A stretch of DNA of 64,000 nt from MFD00082-c5 sp963697995 (GTDB taxonomy: Bacteria; Chlamydiota; Chlamydiia; Chlamydiales; JAJFMB01), in the NCBI GenBank assembly GCA_963697995.1, contig OY969110.1, positions 1,987,575-2,051,574 on the forward strand, written 5' to 3'. Shown piece after piece: positions 45,201 to 55,125 of the stretch (positions are counted from its first letter, which is position 1; every line of letters starts with the position of its first letter). The translations under genes were made by a program, and so were the position numbers. The notes under the pieces are model-generated. The model saw only the letters and a list, made by a program, of their open reading frames with translations, was not told the DNA's origin and ran no database searches.

Positions 45201-47926
45201 CCTATCGACTAAAATTCCTAGGGGTCAGATCACGATCTGCACAGGTCCTTCAGGGTCTGGAAAAAGCTCACTTGCTTTCGACACGATCTTTGCCGAAGGA
45301 CAGAGGCGCTATACCGATTCTCTCGGCCTACGCCAGGCAGTTTGTCAAACAAATGCCAAAACCTAAGCTCTCTTTTATCGAAGGGCTCTCCCCTGCAATT
45401 GCTATCGAACAGAAAACGCACGCGGGCAACCCTCGAAGTACCGTGGGAACGCTTACCGAAATTTACGACTACCTCCGGGTACTTTACGCCCGAATGGGAA
45501 TTGCCCACTGTCCTGAAACTTTGGAGGTGATTCAGTCGGTGAGCAAAGAGAGTGTCGTTGATACGATTATGAAATATGAGGAAGGGGAAAAAATCCAGAT
45601 TTTAAGCCCCATCTCTTTAAAACCACAAGATAAGATCGAAGAGATCTTAAAGAACCTTAAAGCTGAAGGGTTTTTAAGAATACGACTCAACAACCAGATC
45701 TATGATCTAGAAGAAGAGATCCCTTTTGACAAGAAACGGAAAAATGCCCTTTACCTTATTGTCGACCGTTTAAAAATTGAGGAATCGATGAGAAGCCGTC
45801 TTTTCCAGGCCGTTGAACTGGCAACAAACAGAAGCGGGGGAAAACTTATCGTAGCAAGAGCTTCTCAAGACGTTTTCTTTAATTTAAGTTTCTCCGTCGC
45901 AAGCACGGGAAAATCGTATCCTGAAATCACTCCTCAAACATTTGCCTTTAATAAAAAAGAGGGGGCTTGTGAAGAGTGCTTAGGGATCGGCGTGCAATAC
46001 GGGCCAAATTTCATGAAACAAAGAGAACTGACTCAAAAACCTCTTATCTATCTACTTGAGACGATGATGGATGAAAGTGACAATAATACCCTTGCAGCTC
46101 TTCAATTCTTTGACCAAAAAGGGATCTCCCCTTTTTCTACTTTAGAAGAGCTCTCACCTAAACAGATGAGAGAGGTAATGAACGGCTCAGAGGATTGGAT
46201 CGATACAAAAGAAGGGTTCTTGATCCGCTGGATCGGACTTAATAACGCTCTTGGAAGGATCGGGAAACACGCACACCAGGAAGTAAGAGAAGAGGTGCTG
46301 CCACTGCTTGAAGAGCACACCTGTCCTTCTTGCCTGGGAACAAGACTCAATCCTCTTGCAAGACACGTCACCATTAACAACTTATCGATTGCAGACTTTT
46401 GCAACTATCCTATTAAGGAAGCGGTAAAATTTATTAAGGAATTGGCCCCTGAACGTCTTCTAGAAGAAACCTTTCGTCAAATTAAAGGGCGCTTAACTTT
46501 TTTAGATGAAGTGGGGCTTGGGTACTTAAGCTTAAATCGCTCGAGTCGCTCTTTAAGTGGTGGGGAAACGCAACGAATAAGACTTGCAAGGCAACTAGGA
46601 GCCGGATTGACCAATTGCCTCTATGTTTTAGATGAACCAACCATTGGGCTTCACCCGCACGACAACGAGCGACTCAATAAAACACTACATCACTTGAAAA
46701 ATTTAGGAAACACCCTCATATTGGTCGAGCACGACCCTCAGACGATTGAAACTGCTGATCACATTATCGATTTTGGACCGGGAGCGGGAATCCACGGGGG
46801 GTACATCACAGCTCAAGGAACTCTTAGTGAAATTTGCGAAAACAAAGAGTCGCTAACGGGGGGATATCTCTCAAAAAGATTGAGAGTCTCAATACCTAAA
46901 AAAAGAAGGAAAGGGGGAAAAGGGCTTACTGTAGAAAACGCTTCGGTTCACAATTTAAAAAACCTTTCCCTTACGATCCCTGAAAAAGTGATGACTTGCC
47001 TTACAGGAGTTTCCGGGTCTGGCAAATCAACTCTTCTTGAGCAAATTATTGCTCCTGCCGTTTCACTTGGGCTTTTAAGAGAGGACAGTGTGGTCGTTCA
47101 AGGGGCTAAAGTGTCTAATATTTCCCTCTTTGATAGACTCATTTACATCGATCAAGCCCCCCTTGGGCACACCAGTCGCTCAAATGTGGCAAGTTATACC
47201 GATGTTCTTACTCCTATAAGAGATCTTTTCGCTTCGCTACCTCTTGCTAAAATGAAGGGACTCCAACCAAAACATTTTAGTTACAACCACAGGGCAGGGA
47301 TGTGCACCCATTGCTGGGGAATGGGGTACAAAAAAGTTGAGCTCTTTTTTCTCCCCCCTGTTCGGGTGGTCTGCGAGGAGTGCCAGGGTTTAAGACTCAA
47401 CAAATTAAGCTTAGGCGTCACTTTCAAGGAGAAAAACTTAGGGCAAATTTTACAAGGTACAGTAGAGGAGGCGCGTCAGCTTTTCGAAAACATTCCAAAA
47501 GTCGTGCAAGTCTTAGACACTCTCATCTCAGTTGGCTTGAAATACCTCACTTTGGGTCAACAAACAGTCTCTTTATCCTTAGGAGAGGCTCAAAGGTTAA
47601 AACTCTCTAGAGAATTGTCAAAAAAAGGGACGGGCAAGACGTTATATCTTCTCGACGAACCAACTACTGGACTTCATGCAGCAGACACCCAATTGCTCCT
47701 AAACGTGCTTCACAGACTCGTCGATAAGGGAAACACAATGATTGTGATCGAGCACAACCTCGATATGATTCTTAATGCGGACCTTGTGATCGACTTAGGA
47801 AAAGAAGCGGGGCCCTTAGGGGGTGAGATCGTAGCTTCAGGTACACCTGAAGAGATCGCAAAAAATTTAAACTCCCTCACGGGGAAATACCTACAAAATG
47901 AGATTGAGCAACTGCCCCTTGAATAA
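42271..47926 (+). pseudogene. uvrA: Double-length UvrA (four ABC ATPase domains) with a 2-base deletion
   Basis: Chlamydial UvrA is a tandem fusion of two UvrA proteins; this locus shows all four nucleotide-binding domains: FTGVSGSGKSSLAFDTLF, VTGVSGSGKSSLITDTLF, CTGPSGSGKSSLAFDTIF and LTGVSGSGKSTLLEQ, with LSGGEAQRVRLA, LSGGEAQRIKLA, LSGGETQRIRLA and LSLGEAQRLKLS signatures. Zinc fingers occur as CEKCLG/CSQCLG and CEECLG/CPSCQG and again in the second half. The frame breaks at TCTCTC (45319-45324): YTDSL should continue SAYARQF, and adding TC restores it. Total about 1885 residues. Damage recognition in nucleotide excision repair. A consensus error is the simplest reading. Confidence 0.93.
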
Positions 47927-47973
47927 TTATTTTTTTTACGATATAAAAGTAGGAAAAAGATTTAGAGTCGATC

Positions 47974-48711
47974 ATGCCGCTCATTTTCCTTCTACTTATC
48001 TCCTCCTGCCTTTCAGCTGTTGATGAAGTCACTTTGACACCAAAGCTTATTGCCATCACGCTAGAACATGCCATTTCAGAAGCAGAGCTTCAATTTGGAC
48101 TCATGAGCCGCTCTTCTCTTGAAGAAAACGAGGGAATGACCTTTAACTATCCTCAAAAAAAGTTTCTCTCTTGTTGGATGTTTAACTGTTTTATAGATCT
48201 ATCAGTGGCCTTTATCGATGAGAGGCATGTGATCCGAGAAATTTACGAAATGAAGGCCCATCCTGAACTTATGGACCCAAAAAGAGTCGTAAGATCCCCC
48301 TCTGACTTTTCTCTTTATCCAATTCAAGACCCTGTTACTCAAGTTTTTATGAAAGAGACAACGACTAGTCGTTTTCCTTCTAAGTACGCACTTGAAATGA
48401 ACAAGGGATGGTTTAGAAAAAACGGAGTGGAAAAATACGATATTGCCCTTTGGGATACTCGCAAAAAAGAGGGAATGATTCTCAAAACAATCGATTTAAC
48501 ACCCCTTATCTCGGATAAAAATTTAAAGATCTCATTTTCCCCACCAAGCCAATTAAGCTTGATGATCAGCAAAAAAGAGATTATCGAAGTTACCCTCTTC
48601 GGTCTAAATGGGGAAAAAGAGAGGCAGACCTTAATCCCAAACAACCCTATTTACACAAAATTCCCTGTCACTTACTGTCTTATTTCAAAACAAAAAAAGG
48701 ATATTTTATGA
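47974..48711 (+). CDS. Exported DUF192-domain protein
   Basis: A 245-residue protein with signal peptide MPLIFLLLISSCLSAV. The DUF192 core is clear: ELQFGLMSRSSLEENEGMTF, then FLSCWMFNCFIDLSVAFIDE, and VIREIYEMKAHP. DUF192 proteins are small secreted domains of unknown role. The C-terminal 110 residues have no match and look like an added domain. Its stop overlaps the next gene's ATG (ATGA). Confidence 0.83.
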   Translation: MPLIFLLLISSCLSAVDEVTLTPKLIAITLEHAISEAELQFGLMSRSSLEENEGMTFNYPQKKFLSCWMFNCFIDLSVAFIDERHVIREIYEMKAHPELMDPKRVVRSPSDFSLYPIQDPVTQVFMKETTTSRFPSKYALEMNKGWFRKNGVEKYDIALWDTRKKEGMILKTIDLTPLISDKNLKISFSPPSQLSLMISKKEIIEVTLFGLNGEKERQTLIPNNPIYTKFPVTYCLISKQKKDIL

Positions 48712-49067
48712 AACCGCAAGGCCTTCTCAACAAAAATAAATCAGATGCCATCTCCAACGGTCTATTTTTTATCCTTCTCGGCATGATGATTTATGCCGGA
48801 AACTTTTGGCCGTGGCTTCTGCTCGCTTTCTGGGTCTGGCTTGGTTCAAGACAACTTTTAACCGCAAGATACTACGATTTTACCCTCTCCACAATTCTCT
48901 TTCTTGGCCTTTTTTTAGTTGCCTACTTTAACCTAAACTGGTCGATTTTAATGCCTGTTCTTTTTGTTTTAGGAGGACTTTACTTAATCTTAAGAGAGTA
49001 CTATTTTGGAGGAAATCCCAATGGAGAAGATATTGCTGACGAGATCAAAGACGATATCGATCTTTAA
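48708..49067 (+). CDS. Small multi-pass membrane protein
   Basis: A 119-residue protein with about four hydrophobic segments (SNGLFFILLGMMIYAGNFWP, WLLLAFWVWLG, STILFLGLFLVAYFNLNW, LMPVLFVLGGLYLILREYYF) and an acidic C terminus (ADEIKDDIDL). Coupled to the DUF192 gene by ATGA. Unknown role; it may anchor or partner the upstream product. Confidence 0.75.
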   Translation: MKPQGLLNKNKSDAISNGLFFILLGMMIYAGNFWPWLLLAFWVWLGSRQLLTARYYDFTLSTILFLGLFLVAYFNLNWSILMPVLFVLGGLYLILREYYFGGNPNGEDIADEIKDDIDL

Positions 49068-49148
49068 CCCTTTTTAAGACAAGAAAAATTTTTGCGCGAA
49101 CATCACATCACTTACATTTCAAGGCATGCCCCACCTAAAAACAATATC

Positions 49149-51890
49149 ATGTTCACCATCGGTCCCTACCAGGTGATCGATACGATAGGAAAGGGGGGGA
49201 TGGGAGAGGTTTTTTTAGCCTACGATACCACTTGTGGAAGAAGGATAGCTCTTAAAAAAATTCGAAGCGACCTTCAAGAGCACAAAAAAATGCACAACCG
49301 TTTTTTAAGGGAAGCAAGAATCACCTCACAATTGACCCACCCCGCGATTATCCCAATCTATCAAATCCAAAAAGAGAATAAGGCGATCTACTATACGATG
49401 CCTTATGTGGAAGGAAAAACCTTGAAACAAGTGATTCAAGAGGCTAAAAAAAGGGAAAAAAGGGGAGAGCCTCAAGAAACACAAGAAAGTATCCCCTCCC
49501 TTTTACGCTACTTTTTAAGTATCTGTCAAGCAGTCGCTTACGCTCACTCACAAAATGTCCTGCACAGGGACTTAAAACCTGAAAACATCATCCTAGGACC
49601 ATTTGGTGAAGTGTTTATCTTGGATTGGGGACTTGCCAAAATCGCGACAAAAGAGGATGAGGAAGACTCTTCTGATGAAGAGATTTTAACGATGCCGCCA
49701 GAGCTTACTCTGCTTGGAAAAGTTGTCGGTACCGTGGCCTATATGGCTCCTGAAAGAGCTCTTGGAGAAAAAGCGACTTTTCAAACAGATATTTACTCTC
49801 TTGGAGTGATTCTCTACCAAATCTTAACCTTAAGCTCTCCATTTAAAAGGGGAACTTTGAAAGAGTTTCGGGAAAGATTACATGAGGAAGAGCTTAAAGA
49901 ACCAGAAGAGATGAACCCTTACCGAGATATCCCTTCACCCCTTGTGAGGATCGTAAAAAAAGCATTAAACAACGATCTTAACGAGCGGTACAAACAAGTT
50001 AGCGACTTAATCTTCGATCTAGAAAACCATATTGAAGGGCGCTCCGAATGGTTTTTAAGCGGTGAGTTAAGAATTGATAGACGAGAGGATTGGGAGTTTC
50101 AAGAAAATGTCTTTATCGCAGAGCACATCGCCATCACAAGAGGACAAGAGGTTGCAGACTGGGTCAGCCTTATGATTTCTAAGGCATCGCCTAGCGGCAA
50201 TGTGAAGTTAGAGACGGAACTGACCCTTAACGAAAACAGCCAGGGAGTCGGTTTTTTACTCAGCATCCCTGAGGCCGTTCAAAGAGAGCATCTAAACGAC
50301 GGGTATTGTCTTTGGATAGGCTCAGATCAAAACCGGACGACGAAACTTCTTCGCTCAACGGTAGAAGTTCTCCATGCCCCCGAAATCTACCTTGAAAGGG
50401 GACAAAAGAGCTCTATTAGGATCGAAAAAAGAGACAATAATATCTATTTTTACTTAAACGACACCCTTCAATTCTCCTACATCAGTCACTTACCCCTAAT
50501 GGGAACACACGTAGGATTAATCACCCGGGATGGGGATTTTTCTTTAAGTCCCATTGCGCTCTACACAGGAAGTCAAAACATTACTGTAAGCTGCCTTAAA
50601 ATTCCGGATGCTTTTTTAGCCAATAAAGATTTTGGAAAAGCATTAAGCGAGTATAGAAGAATTGCCTATTCGTTTCCGGGAAGAACGGAGGGAAGAGAAG
50701 CGCTATTTAAAGCGGGAATCACTCTTCTAGAAGAGGCCAAAACCACAGAAGATAACTCATTAAGGGAAGCTCTCTTTGAGGAGGCTTTAAAAGAGTTTGA
50801 AAAATTGCACAAATCTCCTGGAGCTCCCCTAGAGTATTTGGGAAAAGCTTTGGTGTATAAGGCGTTAAAAGAGTATGACGAGGAGATCAAATGTTTTGAG
50901 CTTGCCTACAGGCGAAATCCTAAACACCCGCTCCTCTCGATGATTCAGGAGCAAATCAACCACCGGATGCACGAAAGCTCCCGCTATAACAGAAAAACAA
51001 CTTACAGCTTTATATTACTTGCGATCCAACACCTGTCGAAAAATCAAACAAGCGCCCACACCAAAAGACTCTACAAAAATGTTCAAAAACATTGGGAGGA
51101 ACTCCCGTTTCTTTTTGAGGAGGACCCCCTTCAATCGATTAAAGGGAAAAATTTAAACTTTGCCGATCAACTGGCTTTTTGGCTTGGCAAACCCTACATC
51201 ATCGCCGAAAGCATCGATGAACTCGTAGAAATGCAACCTCTTCCTAAAGAGACTCTTTTCAATGCCTTAAATGAACTTTTTGTATTGCGTTCCCATTCTT
51301 TGTTAAAAGAGGTGATCGAAAAAGTGGAGCTAGTCGACAAACAGTTAGCCAAACTCTTTAAAAACAAAACTCCCTCTTCATTTTCTACTGAAGAGGAGCA
51401 AAAATTAGCTCTTGCCCTTTTAGAGTTTTTTTACGACCAAGAAAACTATGAACTCGTCTTAAAAATAGCCTCCCAATTGCCTAAATCGACTGAGAGAGAT
51501 GTTTTTCTTCTCTACACTTTTTTAGCTCAAGGAGATAAACCTAAAGTCAACAAATTGCTAAGCGACTATCCTCTTGAGGAACTGACACGAGAAGCCTCAC
51601 CCCTTTATTATTTCTACGGGCTTTTTCTTTTTATCAACGAAGACAAAGAGCTTTTTGATCTCCATTTCTCAACTCTTATTCCCGCACCCTACCCAAGATC
51701 GTATAACCTTTTTGCCCACTATATACATGCTAACGAAGAAGAGAGAGATTCATTAGTCAAAAGAGCTTTTTTATATGAACGAAGACAACTTTTTCGGCAA
51801 TTAAGCCTTTATTACAAACTTGCAGACAATCACAACCTTTCAAAAGAGTTTAGGGAAAAATGTTTATTAGAAACTATCGATATTTCATAA
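49149..51890 (+). CDS. pknD: Chlamydial Ser/Thr protein kinase PknD
   Basis: About 913 residues. The kinase domain at the N terminus is canonical: IGKGGMGEVFLAYD, IALKKIRSDL (VAIK lysine), NVLHRDLKPENIIL, ILDWGLAKI (DFG as DWG), MAPERALGEKATFQTDIYSL. The long C-terminal half carries the chlamydial PknD blocks (LGKALVYKALKEYDEE, KIPDAFLANKDFGKALSEY) with TPR-like character. ATG at 49149 starts directly before the kinase fold; the upstream codons to 49092 are less likely coding. It phosphorylates proteins such as FHA-domain secretion components in Chlamydia. Confidence 0.95.
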   Translation: MFTIGPYQVIDTIGKGGMGEVFLAYDTTCGRRIALKKIRSDLQEHKKMHNRFLREARITSQLTHPAIIPIYQIQKENKAIYYTMPYVEGKTLKQVIQEAKKREKRGEPQETQESIPSLLRYFLSICQAVAYAHSQNVLHRDLKPENIILGPFGEVFILDWGLAKIATKEDEEDSSDEEILTMPPELTLLGKVVGTVAYMAPERALGEKATFQTDIYSLGVILYQILTLSSPFKRGTLKEFRERLHEEELKEPEEMNPYRDIPSPLVRIVKKALNNDLNERYKQVSDLIFDLENHIEGRSEWFLSGELRIDRREDWEFQENVFIAEHIAITRGQEVADWVSLMISKASPSGNVKLETELTLNENSQGVGFLLSIPEAVQREHLNDGYCLWIGSDQNRTTKLLRSTVEVLHAPEIYLERGQKSSIRIEKRDNNIYFYLNDTLQFSYISHLPLMGTHVGLITRDGDFSLSPIALYTGSQNITVSCLKIPDAFLANKDFGKALSEYRRIAYSFPGRTEGREALFKAGITLLEEAKTTEDNSLREALFEEALKEFEKLHKSPGAPLEYLGKALVYKALKEYDEEIKCFELAYRRNPKHPLLSMIQEQINHRMHESSRYNRKTTYSFILLAIQHLSKNQTSAHTKRLYKNVQKHWEELPFLFEEDPLQSIKGKNLNFADQLAFWLGKPYIIAESIDELVEMQPLPKETLFNALNELFVLRSHSLLKEVIEKVELVDKQLAKLFKNKTPSSFSTEEEQKLALALLEFFYDQENYELVLKIASQLPKSTERDVFLLYTFLAQGDKPKVNKLLSDYPLEELTREASPLYYFYGLFLFINEDKELFDLHFSTLIPAPYPRSYNLFAHYIHANEEERDSLVKRAFLYERRQLFRQLSLYYKLADNHNLSKEFREKCLLETIDIS

Positions 51891-52633
51891 TTTTTGCGTT
51901 AAGCTTAAGCTTCCAAATTTTTGCAAAAGGGGCTGAAAAGTTAGTCCTTATCATTAATTTGTATAATGAAGCGCACGAAGAGAGGATTTCAGAATACTTA
52001 GAGTGCCTTAATCGGAACTTCGATCACCCCCAAATTGATAAAATCCATGTGTTTTACGACACAACGAAGGATGAAACCAAAGACCATATCATTTTGGACA
52101 CCTTAAAGAGTAAAAATCTTGAGATCACTTTTATAGAGGGGCGCATTAGTTTTAAAAAAATTTTCGACTTTGCCAACACAAATTATCAAGGGTGGCGTGT
52201 TGTGCTGGCCAACGCCGATATTTACTTTGATGAAACTCTTCAACTAGCAAAAGAGGTCAACCTTTTCAATTCCATCTTAGCTCTTACCAGATGGAACATT
52301 CAAGATGATGGAACCCTTAAACCTTATCTTTTCAATGGTCAACCCGCCGTTTTATCACAAGATGTTTGGATTTTTGACACTCCAATCAAAAATTTTGATC
52401 ATTTGGATATTAAACTTGGCACTGCCTTCTGCGATGGTTACATCGCCTATTTAGGATATAAGGCAGGTTATAAGTTGTTTAATCCTTGCTTAAGTATTAT
52501 CTCACACCATTTACATAAATCAAATGTGCGTAACTGGGAGGTAACCCCCATTTTACATCCCATTCTTACCATCGATTGGTGCACTATTGAAAATCCTATC
52601 TACCCTTCAAAAAATAACAGCTATATCCCCTAA
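51860..52633 (+). CDS. Exported glycosyltransferase-like protein, paralogue A
   Basis: A 257-residue protein. The N terminus MFIRNYRYFIIFALSLSFQI is a signal peptide. The core shows LVLIINLYNEAHEERISEYL, VVLANADIYFDETLQLA (a DxD-like metal site), LALTRWNIQ, SQDVWIFDTPIKNFD and GTAFCDGYIAYL. This is a GT-A-like layout, but I do not recognise a numbered family. The ATG lies inside the end of pknD (31-base overlap). First of three tandem copies. Confidence 0.75.
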   Translation: MFIRNYRYFIIFALSLSFQIFAKGAEKLVLIINLYNEAHEERISEYLECLNRNFDHPQIDKIHVFYDTTKDETKDHIILDTLKSKNLEITFIEGRISFKKIFDFANTNYQGWRVVLANADIYFDETLQLAKEVNLFNSILALTRWNIQDDGTLKPYLFNGQPAVLSQDVWIFDTPIKNFDHLDIKLGTAFCDGYIAYLGYKAGYKLFNPCLSIISHHLHKSNVRNWEVTPILHPILTIDWCTIENPIYPSKNNSYIP

Positions 52634-52659
52634 TACTAACCTCTTAACCTGGATCTAAA

Positions 52660-53436
52660 ATGTATTTTAAATTATTTTTATCATTATTAATAATGATGAG
52701 CCCTCTTTTGGGATCAGAACAAAAAAAAATTATTCTTATCACAAGCTTATATAACGAAAAAGTCATTAAAAGGCGAAAAGAGTATATCGAATGCTTAAAT
52801 AAAAACTTTAAGGATCCCACTATCAATAAAATTCATGTTTTTTATGATAAATCTAGAAACGAAAAAAACAACAATGCGATTTTAAAAAAATTAAAAAAGT
52901 CTAAAATTAGTTTAAGTTTTATCACTAAAAGGCCGACCTTTAGTGAAATTTTCGACTTTGTAAATACAAATTACCCAGACCATTTAATCATTATTGCCAA
53001 TGCCGATATTTACTTTGACAAAACTCTCGAGCTTGTTAAGTCTATTGATTTTGAGAACACCTTTCTAGCACTGACTCGATGGAATGTGATCAAACAAAAC
53101 GGTCGGCTAGACAACCAACCCTACCATGACCGGGGAGTCCCTATCTACTTTTCTCAAGATGTCTGGATTTTTAAAACACCTATTAAAAATTTTGATACTT
53201 TAAATATTAAAATAGGAACGGCTTTTTGCGATGGTAATATTGCTTATCAGGCCTATAAAGCAGGATACAAAGTGATGAATCCTTGTTTGAGCATCATCAC
53301 CCATCATCTGCATTTATCCAATCTTCGCAGATGGACATTCCCTCCAGCCACTGAACAGCACGAGACCCTTACAGTTCCTTGGTGTCACCTGGAGAACCCG
53401 ATTTACTCTTCAGAAGAAAACATCTATACTCCTTAA
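52660..53436 (+). CDS. Exported glycosyltransferase-like protein, paralogue B
   Basis: A 258-residue protein with signal peptide MYFKLFLSLLIMMSPLLGSE, then KIILITSLYNEKVIKRRKEY, IIANADIYFDKTLELV, LALTRWNVIKQ, SQDVWIFKTPIKNFD and GTAFCDGNIAYQAYKAGYK. Closest to copy C. Separated from copy A by 26 bases and from copy C by 23, so all three are probably on one transcript downstream of pknD. Confidence 0.77.
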   Translation: MYFKLFLSLLIMMSPLLGSEQKKIILITSLYNEKVIKRRKEYIECLNKNFKDPTINKIHVFYDKSRNEKNNNAILKKLKKSKISLSFITKRPTFSEIFDFVNTNYPDHLIIIANADIYFDKTLELVKSIDFENTFLALTRWNVIKQNGRLDNQPYHDRGVPIYFSQDVWIFKTPIKNFDTLNIKIGTAFCDGNIAYQAYKAGYKVMNPCLSIITHHLHLSNLRRWTFPPATEQHETLTVPWCHLENPIYSSEENIYTP

Positions 53437-53459
53437 AACTTATTTAACCAGGAGCTAAA

Positions 53460-54236
53460 ATGCACCTTAAATTATTTCTATACTTATTAATCTTCATGAG
53501 CTCTCTTTCAGGATCGGAACAAAAAAAAATTGTTCTTATCACAAGCTTATACAATGAAACCGTTTTCGAGAGGCAACAGGAATATATCGATTGTTTAAAT
53601 AAAAACATTAACGACCACAATATTGATAAAATTCATATTTTTTACGATAACTCCAAAGATAAAAAAAACAACAATGTGATATTTGAAACAATAAAAGATT
53701 TAAATCTTGATAAGAGTATTATCAATAAAAGACCCAACTTTAGACAAATTTTTAACTTTGTGAATTCCCATTATCCGGATCATCTCATCGTGATTGCCAA
53801 TGCCGATATTTACTTTGACGAAACTCTTAACCTTGTTAATTCTATTGATTTTGACACGACTTTCGTTGCGCTGACTCGATGGAATATTATCAATCCAAAG
53901 GGCCTACTAGACTATCAACCCTTCCACGTCGAAGGCTCCCCTGTCCTTTATTCACAGGATGTTTGGATTTTTAAAACACCGATAAAAAATCTTGATATTT
54001 TTAAGATTGAACTTGGAACAGCTTTTTGCGATGGCAATATAGCTTATCTGGCTTATAAAGCAGGATACAAAGTGATGAATCCTTGTTTGAGCATCGTCAC
54101 GCACCATCTGCAGTTATCAAACATTCGCAGATGGGATGTTCCTCCAAAGTCTGAACGTCACCATATCCTTACAGTTCCTTGGTGCGACCTTAAAAACCCG
54201 ATCTACCCCTCAGATGACAACATCTTTGACCCTTGA
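53460..54236 (+). CDS. Exported glycosyltransferase-like protein, paralogue C
   Basis: A 258-residue protein, signal peptide MHLKLFLYLLIFMSSLSGSE, then KIVLITSLYNETVFERQQEY, VIANADIYFDETLNLV, VALTRWNIINP, SQDVWIFKTPIKNLD and GTAFCDGNIAYLAYKAGYK. Its last codons (ILTVPWCDLKNPIYPSDD) are the source of the repeat array that follows. Differences from copy B lie mainly in the middle loop (residues about 60-90), which could change acceptor specificity. Confidence 0.77.
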   Translation: MHLKLFLYLLIFMSSLSGSEQKKIVLITSLYNETVFERQQEYIDCLNKNINDHNIDKIHIFYDNSKDKKNNNVIFETIKDLNLDKSIINKRPNFRQIFNFVNSHYPDHLIVIANADIYFDETLNLVNSIDFDTTFVALTRWNIINPKGLLDYQPFHVEGSPVLYSQDVWIFKTPIKNLDIFKIELGTAFCDGNIAYLAYKAGYKVMNPCLSIVTHHLQLSNIRRWDVPPKSERHHILTVPWCDLKNPIYPSDDNIFDP

Positions 54237-55123
54237 GTCTTAAAAAATTAGGACCGGATGTGAACTTAAGATAAAATTAAGGCCTACACCATCTGTTGGC
54301 CTTAATTTTCTTTCTGAACGTTACCATATCTTTACAGTTCCTTCGGTGCGACCTTAAAAACCTAATCTTCCCCTCATAACATCTTTGACACTAAAGTCTT
54401 AAAATTAAGGCCTACACCATCTGTTGGCCTTAATTTTCTTTTTGAACGTCACCATATCTTTACAGTTCCTTTGGTGCGATCTTAAAAACCTAATCTTTCC
54501 CTCAGATGATAACATCTTTGACCCTTAAGTCTTAAAATTAAGGCCTACACCATCTGTTGGCCTTAATTTTCTTTCTGAACGTTACCATATCTTTACAGTT
54601 CCTTCGGTGCGACCTTAAAAACCTAATCTTCCCCTCAGATGACAACATCTTTGACCCTTAAGTCTTAAAATTAAGGCCTACACCACCTGTTGGCCTTAAT
54701 TTTCTTTCTGAACGTCACCATATCTTTACAGTTCCTTCGGTGCGATCTTAAAAACCTAATCTTTCCCTCAGATGACAACATCTTTGACCCTTAAGTCTTA
54801 AAATTAAGGCCTACACCATCTGTTGGCCTTAATTTTCTTTCTGAACGTCACCATATCTTTACAGTTCCTTCGGTGCGATCTTAAAAACCTAATCTTCCCC
54901 TCATAACATCTTTGACACTAAAGTCTTAAAATTAAGGCCTACACCATCTGTTGGCCTTAATTTTCTTTCTGAACGTCACCATATCTTTACAGTTCCTTCG
55001 GTGCGATCTTAAAAACCTAATCTTCCCCTCATAACATCTTTGACACTAAAGTCTTAAAAATTAGGACCGGATGTGAACTTAAGATAAAATTAAGGCCTAC
55101 AGATTGTGTAGGCCTTATTTTTT
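54237..55123. repeat. Array of six 128/133-bp repeats made from a gene 3' end plus terminator
   Basis: ATTAAGGCC-bearing hairpins start at 54276, 54404, 54537, 54670, 54803 and 54931, with spacing 128, 133, 133, 133, 128. Each unit contains sequence matching the last 80 or so bases of paralogue C (GAACGTCACCATATC through ATCTTTGACCC) followed by a 12-bp stem AAAATTAAGGCC/GGCCTTAATTTT. Two unit forms differ by CAGATGA-ACA versus CATAACA segments. The outer copies share the flank TTAGGACCGGATGTGAAC. The units have lost their open frame. Confidence 0.93.
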
Positions 55124-55125
55124 TT
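55092..55125. terminator. Terminator ending the repeat array
   Basis: AAGGCCTACA (55092-55101) pairs with TGTAGGCCTT (55107-55116), loop of five, followed by a T8 run on the plus strand. On the minus strand TTAATTTTA follows, so it may serve the convergent gene too. Confidence 0.88.

Noticed and set aside
54237..55123. CRISPR array or tRNA-like repeats
   Set aside because: Units are head-to-tail copies derived from the neighbouring gene tail and a terminator, with no unique spacers and no cloverleaf.
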